Source of the DNA: Bradyrhizobium cajani
GTDB lineage: Bacteria; Pseudomonadota; Alphaproteobacteria; Rhizobiales; Xanthobacteraceae
Assembly (NCBI RefSeq): GCF_009759665.1
Contig: NZ_WQNE01000022.1
Coordinates: forward strand, 62,001 to 126,000
DNA length: 64,000 bases
Reading direction: 5' to 3'
The notes below the pieces were generated by a model. That model did no database searches, was not told the DNA's origin, and saw only the letters and a program-made list of their open reading frames with translations. The translations under genes and the position numbers were made by a program. Below are positions 35,037 to 43,472 of this stretch, in pieces. Every line of letters begins with the position of its first letter. The first letter of the stretch is position 1.

Positions 35037-36433
35037 TATCTGATCGTGGTGGTGACGCCGAACACAGCGGCGTCACCGATCCTGGAGATGCCGGTCGGAT
35101 CGTTCGGGTTCGGTACACCGCCGGAGGGGCGGAACACGTACTGAAAATACGGCGCGATCAGCCAGCCCGGCTTGATGTGCGCCTCGTAGATCATCTCGAT
35201 CAGGGTCTCTTTGCTGCGCACCGGACCCGCAACGCCAGTGTAGAAATTCGTATCGATGTCGAGATTGCGCGCGGTGTTCGAGATCCGCATGTAGGCCATC
35301 GCCACGCCGAAGCGGTCGAGGGGACGGCCGGGCGTAAAGCCGACGAAGCCGATGCCGCCGTCCATGTACAGGTCGATCAGATTGCGATCCGGCGGGCTGT
35401 AGGCGATGCGGCCGAAGGCGGTCACTCCAGGCAGCGAGGCCGAGGTGCTGGTCTCGGTGACCGACGGCGGGCGGTAGAGCACCTGCTCGATGACCGCGAA
35501 GATTCCATAGTTGCCGCGAAGCCTGGCGGGAATGCCGCTGCCGTCGGGATCGGCGATCGACTGCCCCTGCGCGGTGAAGCGCTGGCTGTCGAACGAGCCA
35601 TAATGCTTCCAGGCGCCCGGCGTGAAATTGCCGGCGAGCGGACGGCCGCCGATATCGATGTCGTAGCTGAAGCGAACCTGCCCGATCACCCACGGCGGAT
35701 CGTTGACGCGGAAGGCGAGGCCGTGACGGTCGCGCAATTGCGGATCGACATCGCCCGGCCCCGACGGATCGCCGTTGAACACTGCGCCATAGGCCGTGAT
35801 CTTGTCGGTCAGCGCAGCCTTGATGCGAATGCCGGGCACCGCGATCGGCGGCGCCGGGCCGCCGGCCGGAAGGTTGAACGCCTTGATGGCCGGCCAGCCG
35901 AACGTGCCGTTGACGAAGAGATCGTCGGTCTGGCTGTCGAAGAACTCGACGTCGGCGGCCTGTTGCCCGGCCCTGATGTTCAGCCGGTCGTTGAAGAAGC
36001 TCTGCTCGAAATAGGCGTTGTAGAGCCGCCGGTCGGGCAGCGCCTCGATCTCGCTGATGGTGGCGAGGTTATGGACGTAGTTGCGGGAAAGCCCGCGCCC
36101 GTAGATCACGAAGGCATTGGCGTAGAAGCGCCCGCCGGTCCAGCCGACGAGCTTGTCCAGGTCGGCATCGACCGACAGATCGAGGCGGCCGAAATGGATG
36201 GCGCCGCGCGCGACACCGCCCGTCGCGTTGCCGATATTGTCGGCGATGTAGGTGGCGCCGAAATTCAGGCCCTTGTTGGCGAGCCCGTCATGCCACGCGT
36301 TGAACCATTTCGGTGCGAGCCACGGCGCCGCGCTCTCGTCCTTGGCGCCGGCGAAGGCGCCCGTCCATGCCACCGATGAGGCCAGCACGGTTGCGGCGGC
36401 TCGCAGCGGAAATCCGTGGGCAGTCCCGGTCAC
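35033..36433 (-). CDS. OprB-like carbohydrate-selective porin
   Basis: 466-residue outer-membrane porin with an N-terminal signal (LRAAATVLASSVAWTGAFA, cleavage near 28). The mature part starts with a typical OprB region (GLANKGLNFGATYIADNIGNATGG) and continues as alternating strands rich in Gly, Tyr and aromatic residues, ending in the usual aromatic terminus (TTTIRY). The start is a GTG, 12 bp after the stop of the CorA-like gene, so a joint transcript is likely. Such porins let sugars or small anions through. Confidence 0.87.
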   Translation of the reverse strand: MTGTAHGFPLRAAATVLASSVAWTGAFAGAKDESAAPWLAPKWFNAWHDGLANKGLNFGATYIADNIGNATGGVARGAIHFGRLDLSVDADLDKLVGWTGGRFYANAFVIYGRGLSRNYVHNLATISEIEALPDRRLYNAYFEQSFFNDRLNIRAGQQAADVEFFDSQTDDLFVNGTFGWPAIKAFNLPAGGPAPPIAVPGIRIKAALTDKITAYGAVFNGDPSGPGDVDPQLRDRHGLAFRVNDPPWVIGQVRFSYDIDIGGRPLAGNFTPGAWKHYGSFDSQRFTAQGQSIADPDGSGIPARLRGNYGIFAVIEQVLYRPPSVTETSTSASLPGVTAFGRIAYSPPDRNLIDLYMDGGIGFVGFTPGRPLDRFGVAMAYMRISNTARNLDIDTNFYTGVAGPVRSKETLIEMIYEAHIKPGWLIAPYFQYVFRPSGGVPNPNDPTGISRIGDAAVFGVTTTIRY

Positions 36434-36445
36434 GGCTGGCGCAAG

Positions 36446-37462
36446 CTACTTGAAGATGCCCGTGCGCCGCATGAAGAGATAGGCCGCAGCGACCGACGAG
36501 GCCATCAGCACGGCGGCCCAGAGAAATCCGCTCTCGACATCGGTGAGCGGCAGGCCCTTGGTGTTCATGCCGAAGATGCCGGTGACCAGCGTCGGCGGCA
36601 GCAAGAGCGAGGTCACGATCGACAGCGTATGGAGGTGGCGGTTGCTCTCCTCCTCGTTCTTGAAGCGCAGCTCCTCCTCGAGCAGGCGGCTGCGCTCGCG
36701 GAGCTCGACGATCTCGTGATCGAGCCCGTCCAGCCGCTGCGCCAGCTTGCCGGCATGGATGCGCAAGGCGGGTGAGAGATGATCGGTGTTCTTCTGGTCG
36801 AGGCGGTGGAACAGCACGCGCAGGCCGGTGAGCTGACGATGCAGCCTGACGCAGGTCCGGCGCAGCCGGCCGAGATTGCGGCGCATCTCCGGCTTGGTGT
36901 CATCGGCCAAAATCCGTTCCTCGATGTCGTCGATCTCCTGCCCGAGCTTGTCGGCCATCCGGTCCAGCGTGTCGGCGACCTCGTCGACGATCTTCTCGAG
37001 GAGATGGGCGACGTTGTCGACGCGGTAGCCACTTTCGAGCACTCGGCGCGTCGCGTCGGCCGAGCACAGCGCCTGGTGGCGGCCGCTGACCAGGAGATGC
37101 TCGGTCATGGCGAAGCGCAGGAACGCGGTCTCCTCGGTGGCGCTGTCGATGTCGCGCACGAGATCGGAGAACACGCCGTAGACGCAATGGTCGATGACAT
37201 GAAGCTGCTGGAAGGTGTCGTTGGACAGCAGCAGCTCGCGCGCGAGCGGCGGCAGCGTTGATGCCGCGATCCACGGCCGCACGCGACCATCCGTCAGATT
37301 GAAATGCAGCCAGAGCCGGCCATCATGGCTGAACTCGATCGGCTGGTTGATCGGCAGCGGCTCGGCACTGCCGTCGCCGTGCAGGCGGAATGCCCAGACC
37401 AGGCCGGGAATGGCGGGTTCGGCGCTCGATACCGCGCTGACTAGCTTCGCCGGCTCAGCCAT
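36446..37462 (-). CDS. CorA/ZntB family metal-ion transporter
   Basis: 338 residues. A large soluble, highly charged and helical N-terminal domain (~1-275) is followed by two C-terminal membrane helices, the first ended by the family signature GMN in FGMNTKGLP. The cytosolic helix region is dense in D, E, R and L, as in CorA/ZntB funnels. ZntB members conduct Zn2+, CorA members Mg2+; the GMNT-K-G form does not decide. The ATG at 37462 is chosen rather than a TTG four codons upstream. Confidence 0.88.
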   Translation of the reverse strand: MAEPAKLVSAVSSAEPAIPGLVWAFRLHGDGSAEPLPINQPIEFSHDGRLWLHFNLTDGRVRPWIAASTLPPLARELLLSNDTFQQLHVIDHCVYGVFSDLVRDIDSATEETAFLRFAMTEHLLVSGRHQALCSADATRRVLESGYRVDNVAHLLEKIVDEVADTLDRMADKLGQEIDDIEERILADDTKPEMRRNLGRLRRTCVRLHRQLTGLRVLFHRLDQKNTDHLSPALRIHAGKLAQRLDGLDHEIVELRERSRLLEEELRFKNEEESNRHLHTLSIVTSLLLPPTLVTGIFGMNTKGLPLTDVESGFLWAAVLMASSVAAAYLFMRRTGIFK

Positions 37463-37573
37463 GGCCAACCCCAACCGTCAACAGATACCCCGTTGCGGAA
37501 GATGGCTGACGGCATCTTCCGGACCCCTTGCGGGTACTCAATTACGCCAGTGTTACAGTTTGATGATGGCGCC

Positions 37574-38356
37574 CTACTCTGCGGCCAGCCCCGTCATGGC
37601 CGCCGCCTCGGCCTCCTTGACGTAGTCGTGCACGACACGGCCGAACGGCAGCGTCAGGTCGGCGATGTAATGGTGCGCGCCGAGGCAGCGGCGGACCGGG
37701 AAATCGGCAACCGGCGCGTTGACATGCGGCACCAGATGCAAACGGCCGGGGCCCATCCACGAGCCCTTCGGCACGATATCAGTGAGGTTGATCGCGACGA
37801 GCTGGCAGACCTCGAGGCGGCCATCGACGCCGGGGATCATCTTCAGATTGATCTGCGTCTTCGACAGCGTGGCGCGGGTGAGATCGCCGTTGCCGGCCAT
37901 GCTCTCGTGCTTGTAGCCCATCGTGCCCATGGCGACGAGCTGGCCGGCATATTCCAAGGTACCCGTCAGCGTGTCCTTGACGATCTCGAGTTTGGGATGG
38001 GCGTATTTCTTGGGAAAGCCCCAGATCTCGCGGCCGGCCGCGATCGGCGGATCGTCGTCCAGATACATCTGTGAAACGAAGTTGACCTCCTCGCCATTGA
38101 GGCGCGCGGGGATGACGAGGCCGGACTCGGTGTAGCTGCCGAAGCCGGAGGAGTCCGGCATCTTGATCCATTCGTAGTGCACGATCGGCTGGTCGATCGG
38201 CTCCAGCGGCTCGGGCAGACCGGCGCGGATCAGGTCGGGATCGGTCTCGTAGGTGATGACGAGGAATTCGCGGTTGACGAAACGATAGGGTCCGGCGGGA
38301 TAGCTCGGCCCGGCGGCCGGCATGGACGGAAGTCTCAGCACGTCTTCCCTGCGCAT
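37574..38356 (-). CDS. Acetoacetate decarboxylase
   Basis: 260 residues. Converts acetoacetate to acetone and CO2. The Schiff-base lysine with its adjacent lysine is K116-K117 in EIWGFPKKYAHPK, exactly the arrangement of clostridial Adc, and the preceding YLDDDPPIAAGRE region is conserved. Start at 38356 has aggaga upstream; the frame extends to 38431 but not in family sequences. It stands beside a patatin-like phospholipase. In alphaproteobacteria the two are often found with beta-hydroxybutyrate dehydrogenase, suggesting a link to storage-polymer turnover. Confidence 0.94.
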   Translation of the reverse strand: MRREDVLRLPSMPAAGPSYPAGPYRFVNREFLVITYETDPDLIRAGLPEPLEPIDQPIVHYEWIKMPDSSGFGSYTESGLVIPARLNGEEVNFVSQMYLDDDPPIAAGREIWGFPKKYAHPKLEIVKDTLTGTLEYAGQLVAMGTMGYKHESMAGNGDLTRATLSKTQINLKMIPGVDGRLEVCQLVAINLTDIVPKGSWMGPGRLHLVPHVNAPVADFPVRRCLGAHHYIADLTLPFGRVVHDYVKEAEAAAMTGLAAE

Positions 38357-38574
38357 CCTGATCTCCTGTGTGATCTCTGTGATGTCCGCCCGGCAGCGTT
38401 CGGCTTGATGCAAATTGCTAGCCGCCGTCATTGACTGCGATGTGAAGGATTTCCGTCAGACGCACGACCTGTCGCCATTCCCGCCGCGGCCATCGTACAT
38501 GCAGGCGATGCATCGGCGCCGCCCCTGTCATCACGCCGTCACTGCCGGACGCAATCGTTCGAGCCTTGTATTCG

Positions 38575-38624
38575 GAGCATGATCCTTTCGGAAAACCGCT
38601 ACACACTTTTCCGGGATCATGCTC
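38575..38624. repeat. Palindromic intergenic repeat, family A (copy 2)
   Basis: Terminal arms gagcatgatcc (38575-38585) and ggatcatgctc (38614-38624) are perfect complements; inside lie ttcggaaaa and ttttccg. It ends only 16 bp before the patatin start codon, so its hairpin would be close to that gene's ribosome-binding site (gggagg). Confidence 0.85.
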
Positions 38625-38640
38625 GGCAGGGAGGCACACC

Positions 38641-39816
38641 ATGGACGCCCGCACGTCGCACCCGAGCCATCAAACCCATCAGCCTCCGTCGCGAGGCTGG
38701 CGGCCCGAGCGCTGCGATCGCGTCGCCCTCGTGCTGCAAGGTGGCGGCGCGCTGGGTGCCTATCAGGCGGGCGTCTACCAGGCGCTGCACGAGGCCGGCA
38801 TCGAGCCCGACTGGGTCTGCGGCGTCTCGATCGGCGCGATCAACTCCGCCATCATCGCCGGCAACCGGCCGGAGAAGCGGCTCGAGAAACTTCAGATCTT
38901 CTGGGAGCGCATCACCAACCGCAAGATCTGGCACTACACGCCCGATGGCGACGTCTTCCGTCAGTGGCGCAATTTCACCAGCGCATGGATGACGTCCGCG
39001 CTCGGCCAGCCCGGCTTCTTCACCCCGCACCAGGTCAATCCCTGGCTCAGCCCGGTCGGCGCCAGGACGGCGACGAGCTATTACGACACCACCCCGCTCA
39101 AGGAGAGCCTGAACGAGCTCGTCGACTTCGACCTCATCAACGAGAAGAAGGTCCGCTTCGCGGTCGGTGCGGTCAACGTGCTCTCGGGCAACTTCATCTA
39201 TTTCGACAACGCCCATGACGAGATCGAGCCGGAGCACATCATGGCCTCGGGCGCCCTGCCCCCGGCGCTGCCGATGGTGCGGATCGGCACCGATCATTTC
39301 TGGGACGGCGGCATCGTCTCCAACACCCCGCTCCAGCATCTGCTCGACCAGGAGGACGCGCTCAACTCGCTGGTGTTCCAGGTCGACCTGTTCAGCGCGC
39401 GTGGCGTGCTGCCGCGCTCGATCCAGGACGTGATGGCCCGCCACAAGGACATCATGTATTCCTCGCGCACCCGCCACAACACCGACGTCTATCGCCGCAC
39501 GCACAACCTCAAGGTCCTGCTCTACAAGGCCCTGGCAAAGCTCCCCGACGAGCAGCTGTCCGACGAGGAGCGCGAGCTCAAGGCCAGCCTCTGCAACATG
39601 CCGGAGATCGCGATTCTGCATCTGATCTACCAGCAGAAGGCCTATGAGGGCGACGCCAAGGACCACGAATTCTCGGGCACCTCGATGCGCGAGCACTGGC
39701 AAAGCGGCTACGAGGACACCAAGCGCACGCTGAAGCGTCGCGACTGGATCAAGATGCCGGAGGAAGGCATGGGGCTCGTGGTGCACGACGTGCACCGGGA
39801 GACGGAGAGCGCGTAG
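38641..39816 (+). CDS. Patatin-like phospholipase (DUF3734 type)
   Basis: 391 residues. The patatin core is intact: the oxyanion hole LVLQGGGALGAYQAGVY (~30-46), nucleophile S63 in GVSIGAINSA and the catalytic aspartate in WDGGI. The long C-terminal part (from ~250: KALAKLPDEQLSDEERELKA, LHLIYQQKAYEGDAKDHEFS) belongs to the DUF3734 family found with beta-hydroxybutyrate genes. A gggagg lies 7 bp before the ATG. It may release fatty acids from lipids or from polymer-granule surfaces. Confidence 0.92.
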   Translation: MDARTSHPSHQTHQPPSRGWRPERCDRVALVLQGGGALGAYQAGVYQALHEAGIEPDWVCGVSIGAINSAIIAGNRPEKRLEKLQIFWERITNRKIWHYTPDGDVFRQWRNFTSAWMTSALGQPGFFTPHQVNPWLSPVGARTATSYYDTTPLKESLNELVDFDLINEKKVRFAVGAVNVLSGNFIYFDNAHDEIEPEHIMASGALPPALPMVRIGTDHFWDGGIVSNTPLQHLLDQEDALNSLVFQVDLFSARGVLPRSIQDVMARHKDIMYSSRTRHNTDVYRRTHNLKVLLYKALAKLPDEQLSDEERELKASLCNMPEIAILHLIYQQKAYEGDAKDHEFSGTSMREHWQSGYEDTKRTLKRRDWIKMPEEGMGLVVHDVHRETESA

Positions 39817-39975
39817 CTTTCGGGGCGCTTCAAACAAAAAAGTGCGAAAACAACCCCATGCACAGTAGACGGGGTGTGGCGGATCAATACCTTAGCGCGT
39901 GCGCTGGGACGTTTGACCCGTCGGGCAAAACACTGGCATGACGCCATCATTGGGCATCTGCGCCATCGTTGTGTT

Positions 39976-40109
39976 CAACTTGCAGAATGGTCTCCGAGAC
40001 CTTGCGGCTCCGAAACGCGAACGCTGTCGACATGGGCCACGAAATTATCGCGCACGACGCCCATCTCGCACTGCTCGCCGATTTCTCCCGCGACCGCCCT
40101 CGGCACGGC
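39976..40109 (-). pseudogene. Decayed IclR regulator fragment with an internal deletion
   Basis: Reading the minus strand, the block 39998-40109 is about 93% identical (8 mismatches in 112 bp) to 41665-41776 of the intact IclR gene and encodes AGEIGEQCEMGVVRDN-like sequence. The 22 bp before it (39976-39997) match 41281-41302, the C-terminal end of that gene. The ~360 bp between those two points of the intact copy are missing, and everything beyond 40110 has diverged. No start codon or DNA-binding domain remains. The 482-bp gap 39817-40298 holds this remnant and nothing else I can identify. Confidence 0.75.
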
Positions 40110-40298
40110 TGCATTTGCGCGCCGCTCTCGCCAATCCGCTGACCTCTCCGCAGCGACCTTCGTCAATGGTGCTGACGGTAATTCCCCGGAATTGCTGTTG
40201 CGCGTGCGCCGGTCTGGGATGGGCCAGTCAACGCATCCACTTCGAGAACAAGACGACTGCCCCTGCATCCGCATCGTAGTTTGAGTCTGGAGATGATC

Positions 40299-40724
40299 AT
40301 GCGCAACATTGCCTCGGCGATTGCAATCGTGATCTCGTTGAGCGCGCCGGCTTTGGCTCAGAAGGCCGAGATTGAAGCAAACAATGCGAAATGGATCGAG
40401 ATGTTCAACAAGGGAGATTTTTCCGGGATCGCGTCCCTCTACAGTGCCGATGCGATCGCACTCCCGCCCGGCTCCGCGATGGTGCAGGGGCGACCAGCCA
40501 TCGAGGTAATGTGGAAAAGCATGGCTGAACAAGTGACCGATCCGAAGCTCACAACGGTGGATGTCAAACCGCTCGGCTCTTCCGCAGCACGCGAGATCGG
40601 CACGTTCATCCTGAAGACCAAGGGATCGACACCGCAGGAGGTGACCGGAAAGTATGTCGTCGTCTGGGAGAAGGTCGCAGACGACTGGAAGCTCGCCACC
40701 GACATCTGGAATGACGGCAAGTAG
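40299..40724 (+). CDS. SnoaL-like / DUF4440 (NTF2-fold) secreted protein
   Basis: 141 residues with a Sec signal peptide (MRNIASAIAIVISLSAPALA, cleavage after ALA). The mature part is an NTF2-like fold: AEIEANNAKWIEMFNKGDFSGIASLYSADAIALPPGS is the usual opening helix plus strand (positions ~22-57), and VVVWEKVADDWKLATDIWN closes it. ggag sits 6 bp upstream of the ATG at 40299. Such proteins bind small ligands or act as isomerases or detoxifying enzymes; the specific role is unknown. Codon use and G+C are lower than in the flanking genes. Confidence 0.82.
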   Translation: MRNIASAIAIVISLSAPALAQKAEIEANNAKWIEMFNKGDFSGIASLYSADAIALPPGSAMVQGRPAIEVMWKSMAEQVTDPKLTTVDVKPLGSSAAREIGTFILKTKGSTPQEVTGKYVVVWEKVADDWKLATDIWNDGK

Positions 40725-40880
40725 CCGTCTTACGTCCATAGTAGCGCTTGCGCCGGAAGCAGGAGGGATCAAACCGACGCGCGTGTTCATTCGCCATTGT
40801 TATTCAATACGCAGGCGCTATCGTGCGCATGCGGCGCAGCCGCGATGTTCATCCGATAATTCTAGTCATGGGAGAATCGC

Positions 40881-41156
40881 ATGAAATTCATAACCGCCTG
40901 GAGCGTACCTCAAGGCACTTTCAATGCAGCCGTCGCCCGCTTTCTCGAGACCGGCGGCGCACCGCCCGAGGGCGTCAAGATGTTGGGTCGTTGGCATGGC
41001 ATGAATGGACAAGGATTTGCGATCGCTGAATCGAGCGATCCAAAAGCCATGTATCGCTGGCTCGCGCAATGGTCTGACCTGCTCCCGTTGACCGTCACGC
41101 CTTGCCTCGAGGACGGAGACGCGGGCGAGGTGATGGCGTCGCTCCCCAAGCGTTGA
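40881..41156 (+). CDS. DUF3303 family protein
   Basis: 91-residue protein of a small alphaproteobacterial and actinobacterial family with ferredoxin-like alpha-beta fold. Family landmarks: MKFITAWSVPQGTFNAAVARF at the start, GRWHGMNGQGFAIAESSDP in the middle and LPLTVTPCLEDGDAGEVMAS at the end. A ggaga lies before the ATG. Function unknown; members accompany small enzymatic or stress loci. Its 3' end faces the IclR gene, with a hairpin between them. Confidence 0.82.
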   Translation: MKFITAWSVPQGTFNAAVARFLETGGAPPEGVKMLGRWHGMNGQGFAIAESSDPKAMYRWLAQWSDLLPLTVTPCLEDGDAGEVMASLPKR

Positions 41157-41199
41157 GCATCAAGCGCAGAGCATCAAGCGTTGAGCATCAATACTCACA

Positions 41200-41230
41200 T
41201 CACTGCCGCCGCAGAAACCGGCGGCAGTGA
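41200..41230. terminator. 11-bp hairpin between the convergent DUF3303 and IclR genes
   Basis: Arms tcactgccgcc (41200-41210) and ggcggcagtga (41220-41230) around a 9-base loop. It could stop transcription from both sides. Just before it, gagcatcaagcg is repeated three times imperfectly at about 41154-41190. Confidence 0.6.
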
Positions 41231-41251
41231 CATGCTCGCCCGTGGTGGCCA

Positions 41252-42046
41252 TCATCGCTCATCAGCGCCCTCGTCCTCCTCAACCTGCAAAATCGTCTCC
41301 GACAGCAGGGCCGCGGCCTTTTGCAGCGGCGGGATGAACCGGTCCAGTTCGGCGAAGCTGACGCGCGCCACCGGGACGGAGACGCCCAGGCAAGCGATCA
41401 ATTCCCGATCCGGTGACAGAATGGGGACAGCACACCCCACCACGCCCTTCACGTATTCTTCGTTGGTCTTGGCCCAGCCGCGTTGCCGGGTGTCCTCGAG
41501 CACCTTCATCAGCGCGTGGATATCGACGACCGTCGTGTCCGTGAATTTGGTCAGGGGCAGCGCGCGGCACAGCTTCGCCCTGATACGCTCGGGCAGTCTG
41601 CTCATGTAGATCTTTCCGGTCGACGTGCAGTGGAGCGGCGCCGCTTCGCCCGGATTGAACTGAAGACCTTGCGGCTCCGACACGCGGACGCTGTCGACAT
41701 AGGCGACGACATTGTCGCGCACGACGCCGATCTCGCACTGCTCGCCGATTTCTCCCGCGACCGCCCTCAGCACGGCGTGCCGCCGCGCGGTGCGGAAGGC
41801 CGCTCCGATCACGGTAGCGGACAGTGTGACGAGCTGGTTGCCCACGACGTAACGCTTGGTCCCCAACGCCTTTTGAAGCAGTCCGCGGTCTTCGAGATTT
41901 CCGATCAACCTGTGCGCCGTCGGAAGAGGCAGCGACAGCGCCTTTGCGATCTCTGCCGCCGAGACGGCTTTGCGTTGGTCCGCGACGTGCCGAACGATCG
42001 CGAAGGCGCGATCCAATGGCCCGTCCTTCTCATTGCGCTTCGTCAT
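41252..42046 (-). CDS. IclR family transcriptional regulator
   Basis: 264 residues. The N-terminal winged helix covers PLDRAFAIVRHVADQRKAV to SAAEIAKALSLPLPTAHRLIGNLEDRGLL (~10-60, by position), and the C-terminal effector domain has EIGEQCEIGVVRDN and the CSSTGK-like LHCTSTGKIYMSRL. It starts with ATG at 42046 and diverges from a class-V PLP enzyme and ABC transporter operon. A perfect dyad sits between them, making it the probable regulator of that operon. A degenerate partial copy lies at 39976. Confidence 0.92.
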   Translation of the reverse strand: MTKRNEKDGPLDRAFAIVRHVADQRKAVSAAEIAKALSLPLPTAHRLIGNLEDRGLLQKALGTKRYVVGNQLVTLSATVIGAAFRTARRHAVLRAVAGEIGEQCEIGVVRDNVVAYVDSVRVSEPQGLQFNPGEAAPLHCTSTGKIYMSRLPERIRAKLCRALPLTKFTDTTVVDIHALMKVLEDTRQRGWAKTNEEYVKGVVGCAVPILSPDRELIACLGVSVPVARVSFAELDRFIPPLQKAAALLSETILQVEEDEGADER

Positions 42047-42127
42047 TGTCCCCACCGGCCAAAATAGGCAGCGAAATCAAGATCAACGCCATATATTATC
42101 ATTTTTCGGAATAAAACATATTGAAAA

Positions 42128-42147
42128 TCGACAAATTAGTTTGTCGA
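42128..42147. promoter_or_regulatory. Perfect 8+8 dyad tcgacaaa/tttgtcga, likely IclR operator
   Basis: Arms 42128-42135 and 42140-42147 around ttag, in an unusually A+T-rich patch (about 42090-42160) of the 236-bp divergent region. It is ~80 bp from the IclR start codon and ~135 bp from the PLP enzyme start, a good position for control of both promoters. Confidence 0.55.
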
Positions 42148-42282
42148 AATTCTGAAAGCTCATATTCTCAGCGTCGCCGGTGATTGACCAGAAATTGTGC
42201 AATGCAGTCTCGCCGTTCCCAGAATCTCGCTCCGCCGCTTGGCCGAGAGCCAAGTCGGCGGCGCGCCCAACAGGAGATGTGC

Positions 42283-43443
42283 ATGTCTCGTCACTACGAC
42301 GTCGACGCGGTGAGGAGGGAATTCCCCGCCGTCGAACGGATGGTCTATCTCGACTCCGGATTTCAAACGCCGCTTGCGCGCCCGGTAAAGGCTGCGATCG
42401 AGCTTTTCCTTCGCGAGGGTATTGAGACGGCCGGACCGAAGAGCGTCTGGCTCGACCGGGTGGAGCGGACCCGCGCCAAGGTCGCGCGCCTGCTCGGCGT
42501 GACCGCGGACGAAATCGCCTTCACGAAGAACACGTCGGAAAGCATGAACATCGCGGCGAACGCACTGCCGCTCCAGGCCGGCGACAATGTCCTGATGATC
42601 CACGGCGATCATCCGAACAACGCCTATGCGTTCCTCAATCTGCAACGGAAGGGCGTCGAAATCCGCTTCATCCCGATGACCGATGTCGTCGATGCCGAGA
42701 GCTTTGCGCCCTTCATCGACGAAAGGACGCGCGCGATCTCGATGTCGCATGTGACCTTCCACGCCGGTCACCGCTTCGACATCGAGAGCATCGGCGCGAT
42801 GTGCGCCAGCGAGAAGCTCTATTTCGTCGTCGACGTGATGCAGGCGATCGGCGTCGTGCCTGTCGACGCGAAGGCGATCGGCGCCAGCTTCATCGGCTCC
42901 GGAAGCCACAAGGGATTGCTGGTTCCGCAAGGGCTCGGGCTGCTCTACTGGGATAAATCCCTTGCAGAGCTCGAGCCGGCCTATCTGGCCGCTGCGAGCC
43001 TCGCCGAGATCCCGGATGATCTCATCGCACGCCCCGACAAAATGGCGCCCTCGCCGGCCGCCAGGCGTTTCGAGCTCGGCAACTTCAATCTGCCCGCGGT
43101 CCATGCTCTCGGCGCTTCCCTCGACATGATCGAAGAGATCGGGGTGCAGAACATCCAGAACCACTGCTTCGACCTCGGCGATCACCTGATCGCGCGTCTG
43201 GACGAGCTGGGCGTTCGCCTCGTCGGCCCACGCGATCGACAGCACCGCGCGCCGCACATCTATGTCATCGCCCTGCCCGCATCTGACTGGCTCGGCCATT
43301 TCGAAGAGAACGGCGTGCGGGTGTCGCCCGAACGGGACGGCATTCGCGTCTCGCTCGGCATGTTCAACACTGTCACCGACATCGATCGTCTGATCGATGT
43401 CGTTCGCAAGCGAGGGCTCGGACGCCCCTCAGCCGCAGCCTGA
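42283..43443 (+). CDS. Aminotransferase class-V fold PLP-dependent enzyme
   Basis: 386 residues of the NifS/isopenicillin-epimerase-like branch. The PLP-binding lysine is K210 in GSGSHKGLL, preceded by the PLP-contacting D184/Q187 in VVDVMQAIG, and the first ~30 residues have the DSGFQTPLARPVKAAI segment common to the class. It may be an epimerase, desulfurase, lyase or aminotransferase. The start at 42283 has caggag upstream. It is first in an operon with a glutamate/aspartate-type importer, so it probably transforms the imported compound. Confidence 0.9.
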   Translation: MSRHYDVDAVRREFPAVERMVYLDSGFQTPLARPVKAAIELFLREGIETAGPKSVWLDRVERTRAKVARLLGVTADEIAFTKNTSESMNIAANALPLQAGDNVLMIHGDHPNNAYAFLNLQRKGVEIRFIPMTDVVDAESFAPFIDERTRAISMSHVTFHAGHRFDIESIGAMCASEKLYFVVDVMQAIGVVPVDAKAIGASFIGSGSHKGLLVPQGLGLLYWDKSLAELEPAYLAAASLAEIPDDLIARPDKMAPSPAARRFELGNFNLPAVHALGASLDMIEEIGVQNIQNHCFDLGDHLIARLDELGVRLVGPRDRQHRAPHIYVIALPASDWLGHFEENGVRVSPERDGIRVSLGMFNTVTDIDRLIDVVRKRGLGRPSAAA

Positions 43444-43472
43444 ATTCGTCAACCGATGGGAAGGTGAAAAGC

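Noticed and set aside
38418-38533. Possible short minus-strand peptide upstream of acetoacetate decarboxylase (ends IAVNDGG)
   Set aside because: No ribosome-binding site or family support; too little to call.
39975-40790. 271-residue minus-strand frame over the SnoaL-like gene
   Set aside because: Only its end matches IclR sequence, which is the remnant already reported; the rest is antisense to a gene with a signal peptide and NTF2 motifs.
41154-41190. Three gagcatcaagcg direct repeats, considered as a CRISPR or iteron array
   Set aside because: Units are 12 bp, imperfect and adjacent without spacers of regular length.
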